A stretch of 29,615 bases of DNA from CAIZGX01 sp039805165 (GCA_039805165.1 JBDLUS010000037.1:1-29615), one strand, 5' to 3'. Shown: positions 1 to 7,789, numbered from the stretch's first letter. Translations and numbers: made by a program. The notes: generated by a model from the sequence alone, not told the origin.

Positions 1-592
1 GAGCCGAAGGAATTTCAATGAAACTGTTTTCGCCACCAAGACCGTTCGGCATTCTGTTTTTGTTATTTACGTCGAGCAATTCATCGGTACCATTTTCCCA
101 AATGCGATAAGGATATAGTCCTGGCTCCAAGAATAACTCAACGCTGTAGGTTCCGTCATCGTTGCGTTTCAAAGGTGTTGCATTCTTGTTCCATCCGTTC
201 ATGGCCCCTGCAATAAAAACAGAAGAAACATTTTTATCGAAAGTTGGAACGTAACTAAACATATATGATTTCTTCGCTGAAGCGAAAACAGGAATGTCGT
301 ATTCGCTGCTTTTAGTTTCAATGTTTAAATTGAAAACAGGCTCGTAGTTTCCTACAGGAAAAACGACTTCGCGGGTTGAAGAAAGATTTGTCTTATCGTA
401 AGGGCTGGTTGAAATACTCAGCACATCCTCGGGATTCGTTATATAATTTGAAACAGGTATTCGGGTATAGGTTGTTGGAAGATGAATGGGCGAAGCCAAT
501 CCGTGTAACTCTGCAACTTTTTTATTCTTATTCAATATGCTGCAAGAGGAAAGAATTGCAACGCCAATAAAGAAAGAAATCCATTTTTTCAT
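1..592 (-). CDS. Lipoprotein with CBM48/E-set domain, probably a GH13-type glycosidase (partial)
   Basis: Open frame running off the window edge; only the first 197 codons are present. The start is the ATG at 592. The N-terminus (MKKWISFFIGVAILSSC) is a lipoprotein signal with lipobox LSSC, so Cys17 would be acylated and the protein anchored in an envelope membrane. Roughly residues 115-197 form an E-set/CBM48-like module (FIAGAMNGWNKNATPL, DGTYSVELFLEPGLYPYRIW, then NGLGGENSF), the layout seen in front of GH13 alpha-amylase/neopullulanase catalytic domains and some esterases. The catalytic domain lies outside the window, so the enzyme class is an inference. It is divergent from the gene at 650. 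A promoter-like TATCTTCG sits 4 nt before the start codon. Confidence 0.7.
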   Translation of the reverse strand, partial: MKKWISFFIGVAILSSCSILNKNKKVAELHGLASPIHLPTTYTRIPVSNYITNPEDVLSISTSPYDKTNLSSTREVVFPVGNYEPVFNLNIETKSSEYDIPVFASAKKSYMFSYVPTFDKNVSSVFIAGAMNGWNKNATPLKRNDDGTYSVELFLEPGLYPYRIWENGTDELLDVNNKNRMPNGLGGENSFIEIPSA

Positions 593-596
593 AGTG

Positions 597-604
597 CGAA
601 GATA
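597..604 (-). promoter_or_regulatory. Bacteroidota-type -7 element of the lipoprotein gene
   Basis: TATCTTCG on the minus strand, one mismatch from TAnnTTTG, exactly 4 nt before the ATG at 592. No TTG is visible at the usual -33 spacing. Confidence 0.35.
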
Positions 605-637
605 AATCGTCCGGTGCTGAGAGTGATACTTTTCACT

Positions 638-645
638 TATCTTTC
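638..645 (+). promoter_or_regulatory. Bacteroidota-type -7 element of the 650-2270 operon
   Basis: TATCTTTC, one mismatch from TAnnTTTG, exactly 4 nt before the ATG at 650. It faces the minus-strand element at 597-604 in a short divergent promoter region. Confidence 0.35.
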
Positions 646-649
646 GGGT

Positions 650-1201
650 ATGAAATTGAGACGCTTCGCCCCGCTTCTGTTTTTGGTGTGTATTTCGTTT
701 GTTGCTCAGGCGCAATACACCACAAATCCCATGTTGAATACAACTTGGACAAGCTTTGGTTTAGGTGCAAACAGTTCAGATAACCTATCGTATCAATTGT
801 TCGCTTCTAAATCGACTTATGAAGAAACCGTTTCAACTACCCTTCGTGCGGCGTATTCACAAGAGTTGATTGAAGGAAAAGACGACAGTATATTTTTCAG
901 GAAAAACCGTTCGCTTGAAGTGGGTGTGTTGTGGGGACAGGTTTGGGGAAAGAACAACATGTTCGTTGCCGCAAGCGCAGGCATGGGCCTTACACTTCGT
1001 CTATATGGTGACAGCGCCATGCAAGTCATTGATCAGTTTGTCTACAAGGCCGGAGCAACTATTGGTGTTCCTGCTCAAATAGAAATGGGATATCTTTCGA
1101 AGAAAGGCGGACTATCACTTATGCTAACGGGTAATTGGAATTTCCGTGAGCCGTATTATGGAGCATTGCTTTGTTATACGAGGAAGTTGAGCATGAAATG
1201 A
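650..1201 (+). CDS. Secreted/outer-membrane beta-strand-rich protein, unknown function
   Basis: 183-residue protein. The start at 650 (MKLRRFAPLL) is preferred over an upstream GTG at 614 because it begins a clean signal peptide ending in VAQAQ. The mature part alternates polar and hydrophobic residues with many Gly and aromatic residues (for example VGVLWGQVWGKNNMFVAASAGMGL) and ends in a strand-like segment (GALLCYTRKLSMK), as in a small outer-membrane barrel. I do not recognise a named family. It is the first gene of a three-gene operon; its stop codon overlaps the start of the globin gene (ATGA/TGATG). Location in the outer membrane is inferred. Confidence 0.7.
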   Translation: MKLRRFAPLLFLVCISFVAQAQYTTNPMLNTTWTSFGLGANSSDNLSYQLFASKSTYEETVSTTLRAAYSQELIEGKDDSIFFRKNRSLEVGVLWGQVWGKNNMFVAASAGMGLTLRLYGDSAMQVIDQFVYKAGATIGVPAQIEMGYLSKKGGLSLMLTGNWNFREPYYGALLCYTRKLSMK

Positions 1202-1569
1202 TGAAAAAAAAAGACATTCAAACCAAAGAAGATATTACACGCCTCGTAGATGTGTTTTATGATCGTGTTTTTCAAGATGAAAAACTTGCACACTTCTTTG
1301 CGCATTTGAATTTCGAGGAACACAAACCGAAGATGGTTCACTTTTGGTCTTTCGTTTTGCTCGATGAACCTGGCTATACCACGAACGTCTTCGACAAACA
1401 TGCGAATTTGCATGCGAATTCCTCGGACTTCAACGAATGGGTTTCTCTTTTTCATGCCACTGTGAATGAATTGTTCGAAGGAGAAAAAGCCGAGGCTGCC
1501 AAGTTTCGCGCAACCACATTAGGCTATACCTTTGGATCTAAACTCGACGCACTGAACAACCAAGGATGA
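1198..1569 (+). CDS. Group III truncated haemoglobin
   Basis: About 123 residues, the usual length for a truncated globin. Group III proteins such as Campylobacter Ctb bind haem and are linked to oxygen or nitrosative stress chemistry in the cytoplasm. Numbering from the second Met (1201), the sequence shows the B-helix Tyr20 (VDVFYDRV), distal-type His41 (EEHKPKM), Trp49 (HFWSFVLL) and probable proximal His67 (FDKHANL). The order and spacing match group III and not groups I or II. Two adjacent ATG codons (1198 and 1201) overlap the previous gene's stop; either may be used. The last codons overlap the next gene as ATGA at 1566, so all three genes are probably translationally coupled. No signal peptide is present. 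Confidence 0.85.
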   Translation: MMKKKDIQTKEDITRLVDVFYDRVFQDEKLAHFFAHLNFEEHKPKMVHFWSFVLLDEPGYTTNVFDKHANLHANSSDFNEWVSLFHATVNELFEGEKAEAAKFRATTLGYTFGSKLDALNNQG

Positions 1570-2270
1570 AAGGTCTTTTCTTCACTTTACTATTTTTTAT
1601 TTCCTTCCAACTGCAAGCGCAATTGCTTTTTGAAGGCGGTGCTTTTTATCAAGACTCACCAGACATTTCAGCCGCAGTTGATTCGTTCAATGCGAGACAT
1701 GCTTATAATTTAATTTCACTCGACCGCCCTGTTCGCGGTTACAGTGGCTCTATCGGATACAGTATTCCGTTAAACAAAAAGCGTTCGTTGTATCTCGCTC
1801 CTCACGCCACATACAGAACTCGTACTTCCAAATTATATGCGGAAGACACGGTTCGATTAGACCTCCAAGAAGTTCAAGTTGGATTGCAATTTATTACTGG
1901 ACCGAAAGCTTGGTTTAGTCCGGTTGCCGCTGGCCCCTTGGGCACCCGCATTTTTCTTTTCGTTGAAGGCGGAGTGAATGCCAGTCGCATGGCTGTTCAA
2001 TTCACAGACAGCGCTGCTACTTCAAGCAAAAACATCCAAAGCATTGCACCCTACTTCCAAGCGGGCATTGGTTATCGCGCCTTGGTTTTCGGTAAGCACT
2101 TGGTCGTTACTCCTCGCGCATCGTTTACCGGCTATTATACGCAGCGCTTTCGGTATGCCGCGAAAATCTTGAACAACGACGAAGTGTATTTAAAATTCCC
2201 GAAGTCGCCGTTAACGCAAGCGTATTATGTTGGGGTTGAATTCGCTTGGATTTTCAACAAGAAAAAATAA
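1566..2270 (+). CDS. Outer-membrane beta-barrel-like protein, unknown function
   Basis: 234 residues with a signal peptide (MKGLFFTLLFFISFQLQAQ) and a mature region of alternating amphipathic strands ending in an aromatic-rich strand (YYVGVEFAWIFNKKK), typical of small Bacteroidota outer-membrane beta-barrels. The start overlaps the globin stop by 4 nt (ATGA), so it belongs to the same operon. I see no enzymatic motif. The function may relate to the globin only by co-transcription. Confidence 0.7.
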   Translation: MKGLFFTLLFFISFQLQAQLLFEGGAFYQDSPDISAAVDSFNARHAYNLISLDRPVRGYSGSIGYSIPLNKKRSLYLAPHATYRTRTSKLYAEDTVRLDLQEVQVGLQFITGPKAWFSPVAAGPLGTRIFLFVEGGVNASRMAVQFTDSAATSSKNIQSIAPYFQAGIGYRALVFGKHLVVTPRASFTGYYTQRFRYAAKILNNDEVYLKFPKSPLTQAYYVGVEFAWIFNKKK

Positions 2271-2308
2271 AGACAAAACAAAAATCTGTTTCTTTGCGTT
2301 ACTGAATT

Positions 2309-3172
2309 ATGAAACTTCACAAAGCATCACTCCTGTTTTTCCTGTTAAGCACTTTTGCTTTTGGCGTGAATGCCCAATCTTCGAACGAAGTAGAACAGCG
2401 CATTCTAGATCTCTACACTTCCATGACAAATGGGAATGAAAGCAATTCCGAAGAGCAGTCGAATAAGATGATTGCAGAGTTGGAATCGGTGTGTTCATTG
2501 GAAGATTTTTTCGTTTATCCGTTTGAAGCCTTACGCATGTTCAAGCCTGTTTCAGCAGATGGAAAACTTCGTGTGTTTACTTGGAACTATCCGAAGGAAG
2601 ACGGCACACAATTGTATTTCGGATGTGTGGTTTTTAAGAATTCTAAATCAGGAGAGCCCTTGTTTTTCAAATTGAATTACACTCCGGTTAATGGAGCAAA
2701 GTGGGACAATAAAGTGTTTGAAGAAGGGAAATGGCCCGGCGGTTTGTATTATTCCATTGTTCCCATGAGCAAAGGAAAGAAAGGTGGAAACAGTTACGCT
2801 TTATTGGGATTCGAGGCGAAGGATAATTTATCGAATTACAAGATGATTGAGGTCATTACACTGAGCAATGACGGATGCAAATTCGGAGGGAATTTTTTCG
2901 AATTTGAAGATCGCAATCCGAAACGTGTAGTCTTTGAATTCAGCGATCAGACTACTTGTTCTTTGCGTTATTACGAAAAGCAGAAGACGATCGTGGTTGA
3001 TCACCTGGCACCTCGCGAATCGATATACGAAGGTTTCTTTCCTGAGTACGGTCCCGATGGAAGTTACGACGGCTATATATTAGAAAACGGAAAGTGGAAG
3101 TACACGCCCATTATAGACATCGCTCCGTTTGTAGACGGACAAAGTGTTCCGTTTAGCAATCCGAGACCGTAG
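2309..3172 (+). CDS. Secreted protein of unknown function
   Basis: 287 residues. A signal peptide (MKLHKASLLFFLLSTFAFGVNAQ) is followed by a helical N-terminal stretch (SSNEVEQRILDLY) and a mixed beta-rich body (for example TWNYPKEDGTQLYFGCVVFK, DRNPKRVVFEFSDQTTC). No lipobox and no T9SS sorting domain are visible. I do not recognise the family, although the style resembles small Bacteroidota periplasmic proteins. A TTTCTTTG element ends 12 nt upstream of the ATG and may be its promoter. It converges with the next gene across a 12-nt gap that contains no strong terminator. Confidence 0.7.
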   Translation: MKLHKASLLFFLLSTFAFGVNAQSSNEVEQRILDLYTSMTNGNESNSEEQSNKMIAELESVCSLEDFFVYPFEALRMFKPVSADGKLRVFTWNYPKEDGTQLYFGCVVFKNSKSGEPLFFKLNYTPVNGAKWDNKVFEEGKWPGGLYYSIVPMSKGKKGGNSYALLGFEAKDNLSNYKMIEVITLSNDGCKFGGNFFEFEDRNPKRVVFEFSDQTTCSLRYYEKQKTIVVDHLAPRESIYEGFFPEYGPDGSYDGYILENGKWKYTPIIDIAPFVDGQSVPFSNPRP

Positions 3173-3184
3173 GTCTTTCATCCT

Positions 3185-4723
3185 TTATTTTACAATTTGA
3201 AGTCGGACAACGCGCCCTTCAACTTTGATAAAGTAAAATCCTTCTGAAAGGTTCTCCACGTTCAAGATTTGGTTAATAGCATTTAGTCTTTCAGTAAACA
3301 CTTCCTGTCCGAGCGCATTGAATATAAAGACCTTTGAACCCAAATCACTTTCATTCGTTTGAATAGTAATTTGTGTTGAAGCTGGATTCGGAAAAATTTG
3401 AATGGTAGAATTCAATTCTTCAGAAACATTTTGTGCCAGCAAATCTAGGATGTTCGAACGCGAATAAACCAAAGTACGTGAAGGGTCGCAGCTCACTCCT
3501 ACAACTTCAATCATGTAATTCATTTCACCCATTGGCGGATTTAGGTCGGTGTATGAAAACACGTTACTCGCTACTGTGGCAATAAGGTTCATGCTACCTG
3601 TGTTCGCGCCACGGTAGATGTTGTAACTATCGAAACCTATTCCTTCATAAGCGTTCCAATTCAAATTCACATTGTTACCCACACCTGGCGATGTTGTTAA
3701 ATGAATGGTCTTGTGAATGCCGTCTATCGGTGCGAAAAGATATCCGCAAGTGTCACGCATGGCAATTCGGTAGCGGTTTGACTGCACTTGTGGATTTGAG
3801 TTTTCATCTTGAAATGTTCCTGCTGATGTGTATTCGACTTGACCAATTTCTTCAAACACATTTAACGCATTGGTCTCTTTGAAAATAACTATGCTTTGCA
3901 CAGCGCTGTTGGCAATAGGTTCCCAGATGATGTGGTTCTTTCCGCTTGCGTCGTCAACTGTAACTAAACAGATTGAAACCGGAGATGGTGAATTTACATT
4001 CACACTTAATGGACCAATATTCACCACGCATCCGCTCGGTTCTGTGCCGATGAAATAATAGTCTTGCGTTACGTTTCCATAAATAATTAACGTATCTGAA
4101 ACGCTTGATATACTTCCGAATGAAGTACCCCAACCTATTTGAGAAAATGTTCCTCCGTTTGGATAAATACGAACGCCGTTGCTGAAGCAGCCGAGACTGG
4201 GTTGGTCGATTATGATTGTAGGAATGAAATCGGGATAAGTGCACGGCCCGTCAACTGTAGCGCTTGGAACGTAGTTGCAGGCTGTTGGATCTGTGCACCC
4301 TTGTCCGCATGCTACGCATTCATTCCAGCAAACAACAGGAAGAATATGATCAGCACTTTCAACTGTTACAGATCGGTTACCGAAGAATCCTTGAATACAG
4401 ACAGCATCGGCAGCAAAGAACTCGGTTATGTCCCACACATTTCCATTAACGAATTTGTATTGGTACGAACCCGCAACCAAATCTAAGGTTATCGACCAAA
4501 TTCCATTTCCTAGGTTTGTCAGCGCAAGCACACTGGGATCCCAATTGGGATAGGGATTATCGATGGTACCGTCGCTGTTCGCATCTGCGAAGCTTCCTGC
4601 AATGTGCACGCCAGCCGGGCTCACTGTTTGACTGGACATATCGACTTGGAAAGTGACTTGGAAGGCATTTGCTTGAAAGCATCCCGTTAAAAAAAACAAC
4701 ACCCCGAATATTTTAGATTTCAT
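3185..4723 (-). CDS. T9SS-exported protein with starch-binding-like N-domain and type A sorting domain
   Basis: 512 residues from the ATG at 4723, chosen because it opens a signal peptide (MKSKIFGVLFFLTGCFQANA); an upstream in-frame ATG at 4762 would prefix a non-signal stretch. Mature residues about 21-125 resemble a carbohydrate-binding E-set domain (FQVDMSSQTVSPAGVHIAGSF, then LDLVAGSYQYKFVNG). A Cys-rich CTDPTACNYVPSATVDGPCTY segment follows, a motif frequent in marine Flavobacteriales. The middle has fibronectin-III-like stretches (VNLNWNAYEGIGFDSYNIYR). The last 70 residues are a type A T9SS C-terminal domain (IQIFPNPASTQITIQ, FNALGQEVF, EGFYFIKV). The protein is therefore secreted or surface-attached. 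No catalytic motif is evident, so binding or adhesion is a guess. Confidence 0.8.
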   Translation of the reverse strand: MKSKIFGVLFFLTGCFQANAFQVTFQVDMSSQTVSPAGVHIAGSFADANSDGTIDNPYPNWDPSVLALTNLGNGIWSITLDLVAGSYQYKFVNGNVWDITEFFAADAVCIQGFFGNRSVTVESADHILPVVCWNECVACGQGCTDPTACNYVPSATVDGPCTYPDFIPTIIIDQPSLGCFSNGVRIYPNGGTFSQIGWGTSFGSISSVSDTLIIYGNVTQDYYFIGTEPSGCVVNIGPLSVNVNSPSPVSICLVTVDDASGKNHIIWEPIANSAVQSIVIFKETNALNVFEEIGQVEYTSAGTFQDENSNPQVQSNRYRIAMRDTCGYLFAPIDGIHKTIHLTTSPGVGNNVNLNWNAYEGIGFDSYNIYRGANTGSMNLIATVASNVFSYTDLNPPMGEMNYMIEVVGVSCDPSRTLVYSRSNILDLLAQNVSEELNSTIQIFPNPASTQITIQTNESDLGSKVFIFNALGQEVFTERLNAINQILNVENLSEGFYFIKVEGRVVRLQIVK

Positions 4724-4889
4724 CTTGCAATTATTGTGGATGCAAGGTAGAGCGGAAAGCACTGAACACTATACTTATGGTGAACGAAAGATAGAATTAC
4801 AATTTTTTCACTTCTATCGACTGAAGACATTTGATGTAGCGCCTTCCAGACTTCAAGTCTTTTGAAGAATCGCACCTCGTCAAAAGGAA

Positions 4890-4909
4890 GATCGAAAGAT
4901 ATTTCGACC
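4890..4909 (-). repeat. 20-bp palindrome of decamer element, copy 1
   Basis: On the minus strand this is a stem of GGTCGAAA and TTTCGATC around TATC. It differs from copy 2 (7929-7948) at one base and sits at the same place relative to the decamer array. Confidence 0.75.
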
Positions 4910-4910
4910 C

Positions 4911-4990
4911 TATATCTTACCCTTTCTTACCCTCTCTTACCTTCTCTTACCTTCTCTTACCTTCTCTTACCTTCTCTTACCTTCTCTTGC
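4911..4990 (-). repeat. Decamer tandem repeat (GTAAGAGAAG), copy 1
   Basis: Eight head-to-tail 10-bp units. Four (4941-4980) are identical (plus strand CTTCTCTTAC) and the flanking units diverge by one to several bases. Together with the palindrome at 4890-4909 it forms one copy of an element found in the opposite orientation at 7821-7948. The C-terminus of the DUF1801 gene runs into it. Confidence 0.85.
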
Positions 4991-5329
4991 CCTATTCTCT
5001 TCCACCCTGAACCTAACAATTCTTCGAATCAAATCAAACGGCATAGGTTGGTTCAATGGGAATTGAACAGAACCTTTCCCTTGTTTGAACGCTGACAGGT
5101 CCTTCTTGAATTCCTCATGTCCCGAGGGCGTTGCATAAAGCCCTATGTGTTTTTCATACCCTCCGAAATAAACCAATGGTTTCTTGAAGGTCTTGTAAGC
5201 CGGCATTCCATAAGAAATACTAACTGTTGCATCCGGGGCTTCCGCGAGAATAAGATTGTGTAATTTCTTCAAAAGATCTTGTGTCTCTTTTGGAAATTTT
5301 GAGATGTATGATTTTATTTCTGAATGCAT
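4967..5329 (-). CDS. DUF1801 domain protein
   Basis: 120 residues. The body matches the small DUF1801 (YdhG-like) family: ISYGMPAYKTFKKPLVYF, HIGLYATPSG, GKGSVQFPLNQPMPFDLIRR and IVRFRVEEN are characteristic. These are soluble cytoplasmic proteins of uncertain biochemical role. The family core ends near EENR; the last residues (RAREGKRR) and the TAA stop at 4967-4969 are encoded by decamer repeat units, so the repeat has probably replaced the original gene end. Start ATG is at 5329, with TTTCTTTG ending 7 nt upstream as a possible promoter. The tRNA-Arg terminator lies just upstream, so the gene is probably transcribed on its own. Confidence 0.85.
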   Translation of the reverse strand: MHSEIKSYISKFPKETQDLLKKLHNLILAEAPDATVSISYGMPAYKTFKKPLVYFGGYEKHIGLYATPSGHEEFKKDLSAFKQGKGSVQFPLNQPMPFDLIRRIVRFRVEENRAREGKRR

Positions 5330-5363
5330 CGAGAAGCAAAGAAAATGAAAAACCCTTTAAACC

Positions 5364-5391
5364 AAAAATCCCCAACTTTCGTCGGGGATTT
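5364..5391 (-). terminator. Rho-independent terminator of tRNA-Arg
   Basis: On the minus strand, AATCCCCGAC, a GAAA tetraloop and GTTGGGGATT, followed by a T run. The stem is about 10 bp with one G-T pair. It lies 14 nt past the tRNA 3' end and before the DUF1801 gene. Confidence 0.8.
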
Positions 5392-5404
5392 GGTTGCTTC
5401 TTCG

Positions 5405-5478
5405 TGACACTGTAGGGATTCGAACCCCAAACCTTCGCATCCGTAGTGCGATGCTCTATCCAGTTGAGCTACAATGCC
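5405..5478 (-). tRNA. tRNA-Arg(ACG)
   Basis: A 74-nt cloverleaf on the minus strand. The acceptor stem pairs GGCATTG with CAGTGTC (with G-T pairs), followed by discriminator A. D-arm sequence is GTAGCTCAACTGGATAGAGC. The anticodon stem TCGCA/TGCGA encloses loop CTACGGA, giving anticodon ACG (read as ICG after A34 deamination) for Arg. The T-arm contains GGTTCGAATCC. The 3' CCA is not encoded (ACGA follows), so it must be added enzymatically. A terminator hairpin follows immediately. Confidence 0.95.
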
Positions 5479-5562
5479 ATTGCTATTAAGCGGGTGCAAA
5501 TATAAGCATTTCCTCTAACTTACCAATGATTCAATCATTTTTTTGAATGCCAAACCTTCAAA

Positions 5563-7098
5563 TCAGATCTTTTCCTTCACTTTATACAATTTCAATTCAG
5601 AAAAATCAAAATCCGGATTCTCAACAAACACGCGCATTTCTTCCACCTCACCAGCCATATTCGAGATAAACTGAACTTTTCCGCTAGGTAGCATCATTTG
5701 AGTTGACCAATGCATTGTGAATACATCATTCCCAAAATGAACCAGTGTTCCTTTGAACAATTCCGTGGGTTTGAAATCAATCTTGTATGTATCAGTTTCC
5801 CTTATCACTTCAACATCTCCGTACATTTCACTTCGATAAATACCTTCAATCTTTGATGTAACAGGAAAATTCCACTCAAAGGCTTCATCCAAAATTTCTT
5901 TCTCAATTTTTTCTTCAGGCTTGGGCGCGAATTCATTCACCCAATTCTTACTTCCCTTCACCCCTAAAAACAAATCCAAAAACTCGAAGCCCATGGCACT
6001 AGGCAACGAGTTGTTGCTGTTCGTTAAAATCACAAATCCTAAATTCATATCAGGTACCAAAATGGTCTTCGAAATCATTCCATCGTAACCACCGCCGTGA
6101 CTCACAATCTTGTGTCCGCCGTATTCCATCAACTCCCAACCCATGCCGTAGCCGTTCGCATGACGTGAAGGCATGTTGTCGCGCTGCCATTTGCTCACCG
6201 GCTTATTGATGTTGTACTCCCACATCTCATAGGTGCGCTTTTCGTCCCAGTATTTCTTTCCACCCAAAGTCCCCTTGTTCAACTGCAACATCATCCACTG
6301 ACTCAATTCATTCACACACGCATTAATGCTTCCCGCCGGGCCAATGTTGTCCCAATTCACATAAGGAATGGGAATGTTCTTGCCCTTCACGGTGTTGTGC
6401 GGAGAAGCGACGTCGGCGCCCGCCTGAAACGCAGTAATCGAAGTGTTCGCGTTCTTCATTCCCAACGGAAGAAAAAATTCATCTTTCACAAATACGTCCC
6501 ACGTTTTTCCTGTTACTTTCTCCACGATTTGTCCCGCAGCCAAGAACGCAATGTTGCTATATCCATAGGTCGTGCGGAATCCGTACTTGGGTTCCACGAA
6601 CTGCCATCTGCGCAAAATTTCACTTCGAGAATGATTCGTTCCGTACCAGATTAAATCTCCAGCAAAAGTTTCAAATCCTTGTCGGTGCGAAAGCAAATCG
6701 CGCACCGTCAAATTTGCCGAAACATACGGATCATACAATTTCAATTCTGGAAGAAAATCTTGAACCTTATCGTCCCACTTCAACAATCCGCGATCGACAC
6801 AAATCGCCAACGCCGCACTGGTGAAGGCTTTCGAGTTACTGGCAATGGCGAAGGAACTGTTCTCGGAAACCGGCTCATTCGTCGCAGCGTCCTTCACTCC
6901 AAATCCTTTCGATAAAATAATTTCGTTGTTGTAGACAATGGCTAATGCTCCACCAGGAACATTGTATTTCCCAAGACCTTCGTTCATCTTGGCTTCCAAA
7001 GCCGTTATTTGCGTTGCGAAAGGCTTCGCGGTTTTCTTCTGAGCCGTTGCGCTCAGCATGAATGTAACCGCTATAAATGAAAGGAATATTTTTTTCAT
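5563..7098 (-). CDS. Exported serine hydrolase, class C beta-lactamase/DD-peptidase fold
   Basis: 511 residues with signal peptide (MKKIFLSFIAVTFMLSATAQ). All three motifs of the penicillin-binding/class C fold are present: SxxK at Ser87-Lys90 (ASNSKAFT), YxN at Tyr180-Asn182 (YGYSNIAF) and HGG at 334-336 (VSHGGGYDG). Ser87 is the expected acylated nucleophile. After about residue 400 an extra C-terminal domain of DUF3471 type follows (IEGIYRSEMYGDVEVIRE). Family members include esterases, D-aminopeptidases and amidases, and the substrate cannot be read from the sequence. The gene starts 8 nt after the Smr gene, so the two are probably one operon expressed from the promoter at 7699-7706. Confidence 0.88.
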   Translation of the reverse strand: MKKIFLSFIAVTFMLSATAQKKTAKPFATQITALEAKMNEGLGKYNVPGGALAIVYNNEIILSKGFGVKDAATNEPVSENSSFAIASNSKAFTSAALAICVDRGLLKWDDKVQDFLPELKLYDPYVSANLTVRDLLSHRQGFETFAGDLIWYGTNHSRSEILRRWQFVEPKYGFRTTYGYSNIAFLAAGQIVEKVTGKTWDVFVKDEFFLPLGMKNANTSITAFQAGADVASPHNTVKGKNIPIPYVNWDNIGPAGSINACVNELSQWMMLQLNKGTLGGKKYWDEKRTYEMWEYNINKPVSKWQRDNMPSRHANGYGMGWELMEYGGHKIVSHGGGYDGMISKTILVPDMNLGFVILTNSNNSLPSAMGFEFLDLFLGVKGSKNWVNEFAPKPEEKIEKEILDEAFEWNFPVTSKIEGIYRSEMYGDVEVIRETDTYKIDFKPTELFKGTLVHFGNDVFTMHWSTQMMLPSGKVQFISNMAGEVEEMRVFVENPDFDFSELKLYKVKEKI

Positions 7099-7106
7099 GT
7101 TGAATA

Positions 7107-7694
7107 TTATCTGAATCTAACTTCTGTTGCGCCGTGTCCGTATTTCAGGTAATTCCCATCGAGGAATTCGCATTGCGGATAGTAGCTTTTGATGAATGAG
7201 CGAATCTCTGCGCGCAAGACTCCCTGCCCCACTCCGTGAATGAAGATGACCTTCTTCACCTTTTTCTTTTCCGCAATAGCCAACATGCGCTCGAAGTGTT
7301 CCATTTGAATGGAAACAATTTCTCCGTTCGTCATGCGCTCGTAATTGTCGAGCAATTCATGAATGTGCAAATCCACTTCGAACAAATCGGCGTTGTGCGG
7401 AAAGTCATTCGCTGAGCGCTCTTTGTATCTGTTCTTAAAATCTTTCGATGCCGCCTTAACGGCATGGGAGTCAATATTGCGATCGAGCATCTCGCGTGTG
7501 TTCGGCTGAACCTGATTGTATTGTGAAAACTCGTGTTTCGAATTTGCAATTTTCACGAGTTCCTTCAATGGATGCTCAAAGGCAAATCCACTGCTGTCCT
7601 CGACCATAGCGCTATCGGGCTGCGGGAAACCGACGATTACTCCCTCACCGGTATCATTTAAAAAACGCACGTGATCTCCTTTTTTGAATTCCAT
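7107..7694 (-). CDS. Smr-domain protein with N-terminal SH3-like domain
   Basis: 195 residues. Residues 1-50 form an SH3/KOW-like barrel (GDHVRFLNDTGEGVIVGF) as in the Bacteroidota DUF2027-type proteins. Residues about 105-195 are an Smr domain like that at the C-terminus of MutS2: VDLHIHELL supplies the DLHG-equivalent motif (with H for G) and IFIHGVGQGVLRAEI the HGxGxGxLR motif. Smr domains act as nucleases on branched DNA or on RNA; which activity applies here is unknown. It begins 4 nt downstream of a perfect TAnnTTTG element, and a palindrome array starts just upstream of that. Confidence 0.85.
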   Translation of the reverse strand: MEFKKGDHVRFLNDTGEGVIVGFPQPDSAMVEDSSGFAFEHPLKELVKIANSKHEFSQYNQVQPNTREMLDRNIDSHAVKAASKDFKNRYKERSANDFPHNADLFEVDLHIHELLDNYERMTNGEIVSIQMEHFERMLAIAEKKKVKKVIFIHGVGQGVLRAEIRSFIKSYYPQCEFLDGNYLKYGHGATEVRFR

Positions 7695-7698
7695 GGAT

Positions 7699-7706
7699 CA
7701 AAAATA
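7699..7706 (-). promoter_or_regulatory. Bacteroidota-type -7 element of the Smr gene
   Basis: TATTTTTG on the minus strand, a perfect match to TAnnTTTG, 4 nt before the ATG at 7694. It lies between the palindrome array and the gene. Confidence 0.5.
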
Positions 7707-7713
7707 CGCAATA

Positions 7714-7789
7714 CCGCGGAGCGGATGACACAACACGTTGTGATGACAATCGAAGATTGATGACCGCGGAGCGGATGACCACTGCGTGG
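7714..7789 (+). repeat. ATGA-linked palindrome array A (5 palindromes)
   Basis: Five palindromes joined by ATGA: CCGCGGAGCGG (7714-7724), CACAACACGTTGTG (7729-7742), CAATCGAAGATTG (7747-7759, sharing its outer C and G with the spacers), CCGCGGAGCGG again (7764-7774) and CCACTGCGTGG (7779-7789). Each starts with C and ends with G. The array and the decamer element at 7821-7948 fill most of the 308-nt gap between 7694 and 8003; I see no gene there. Confidence 0.85.

Noticed and set aside
4848..4866. Terminator or operator at a small palindrome
   Set aside because: Several slipped pairings of a short CTTCAAG-type sequence are possible, but arms are short, there is no T run in the right place and no second copy was seen.
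5314..5499. Minus-strand open frame over the tRNA
   Set aside because: It translates the tRNA-Arg gene and its terminator; the cloverleaf is clear.
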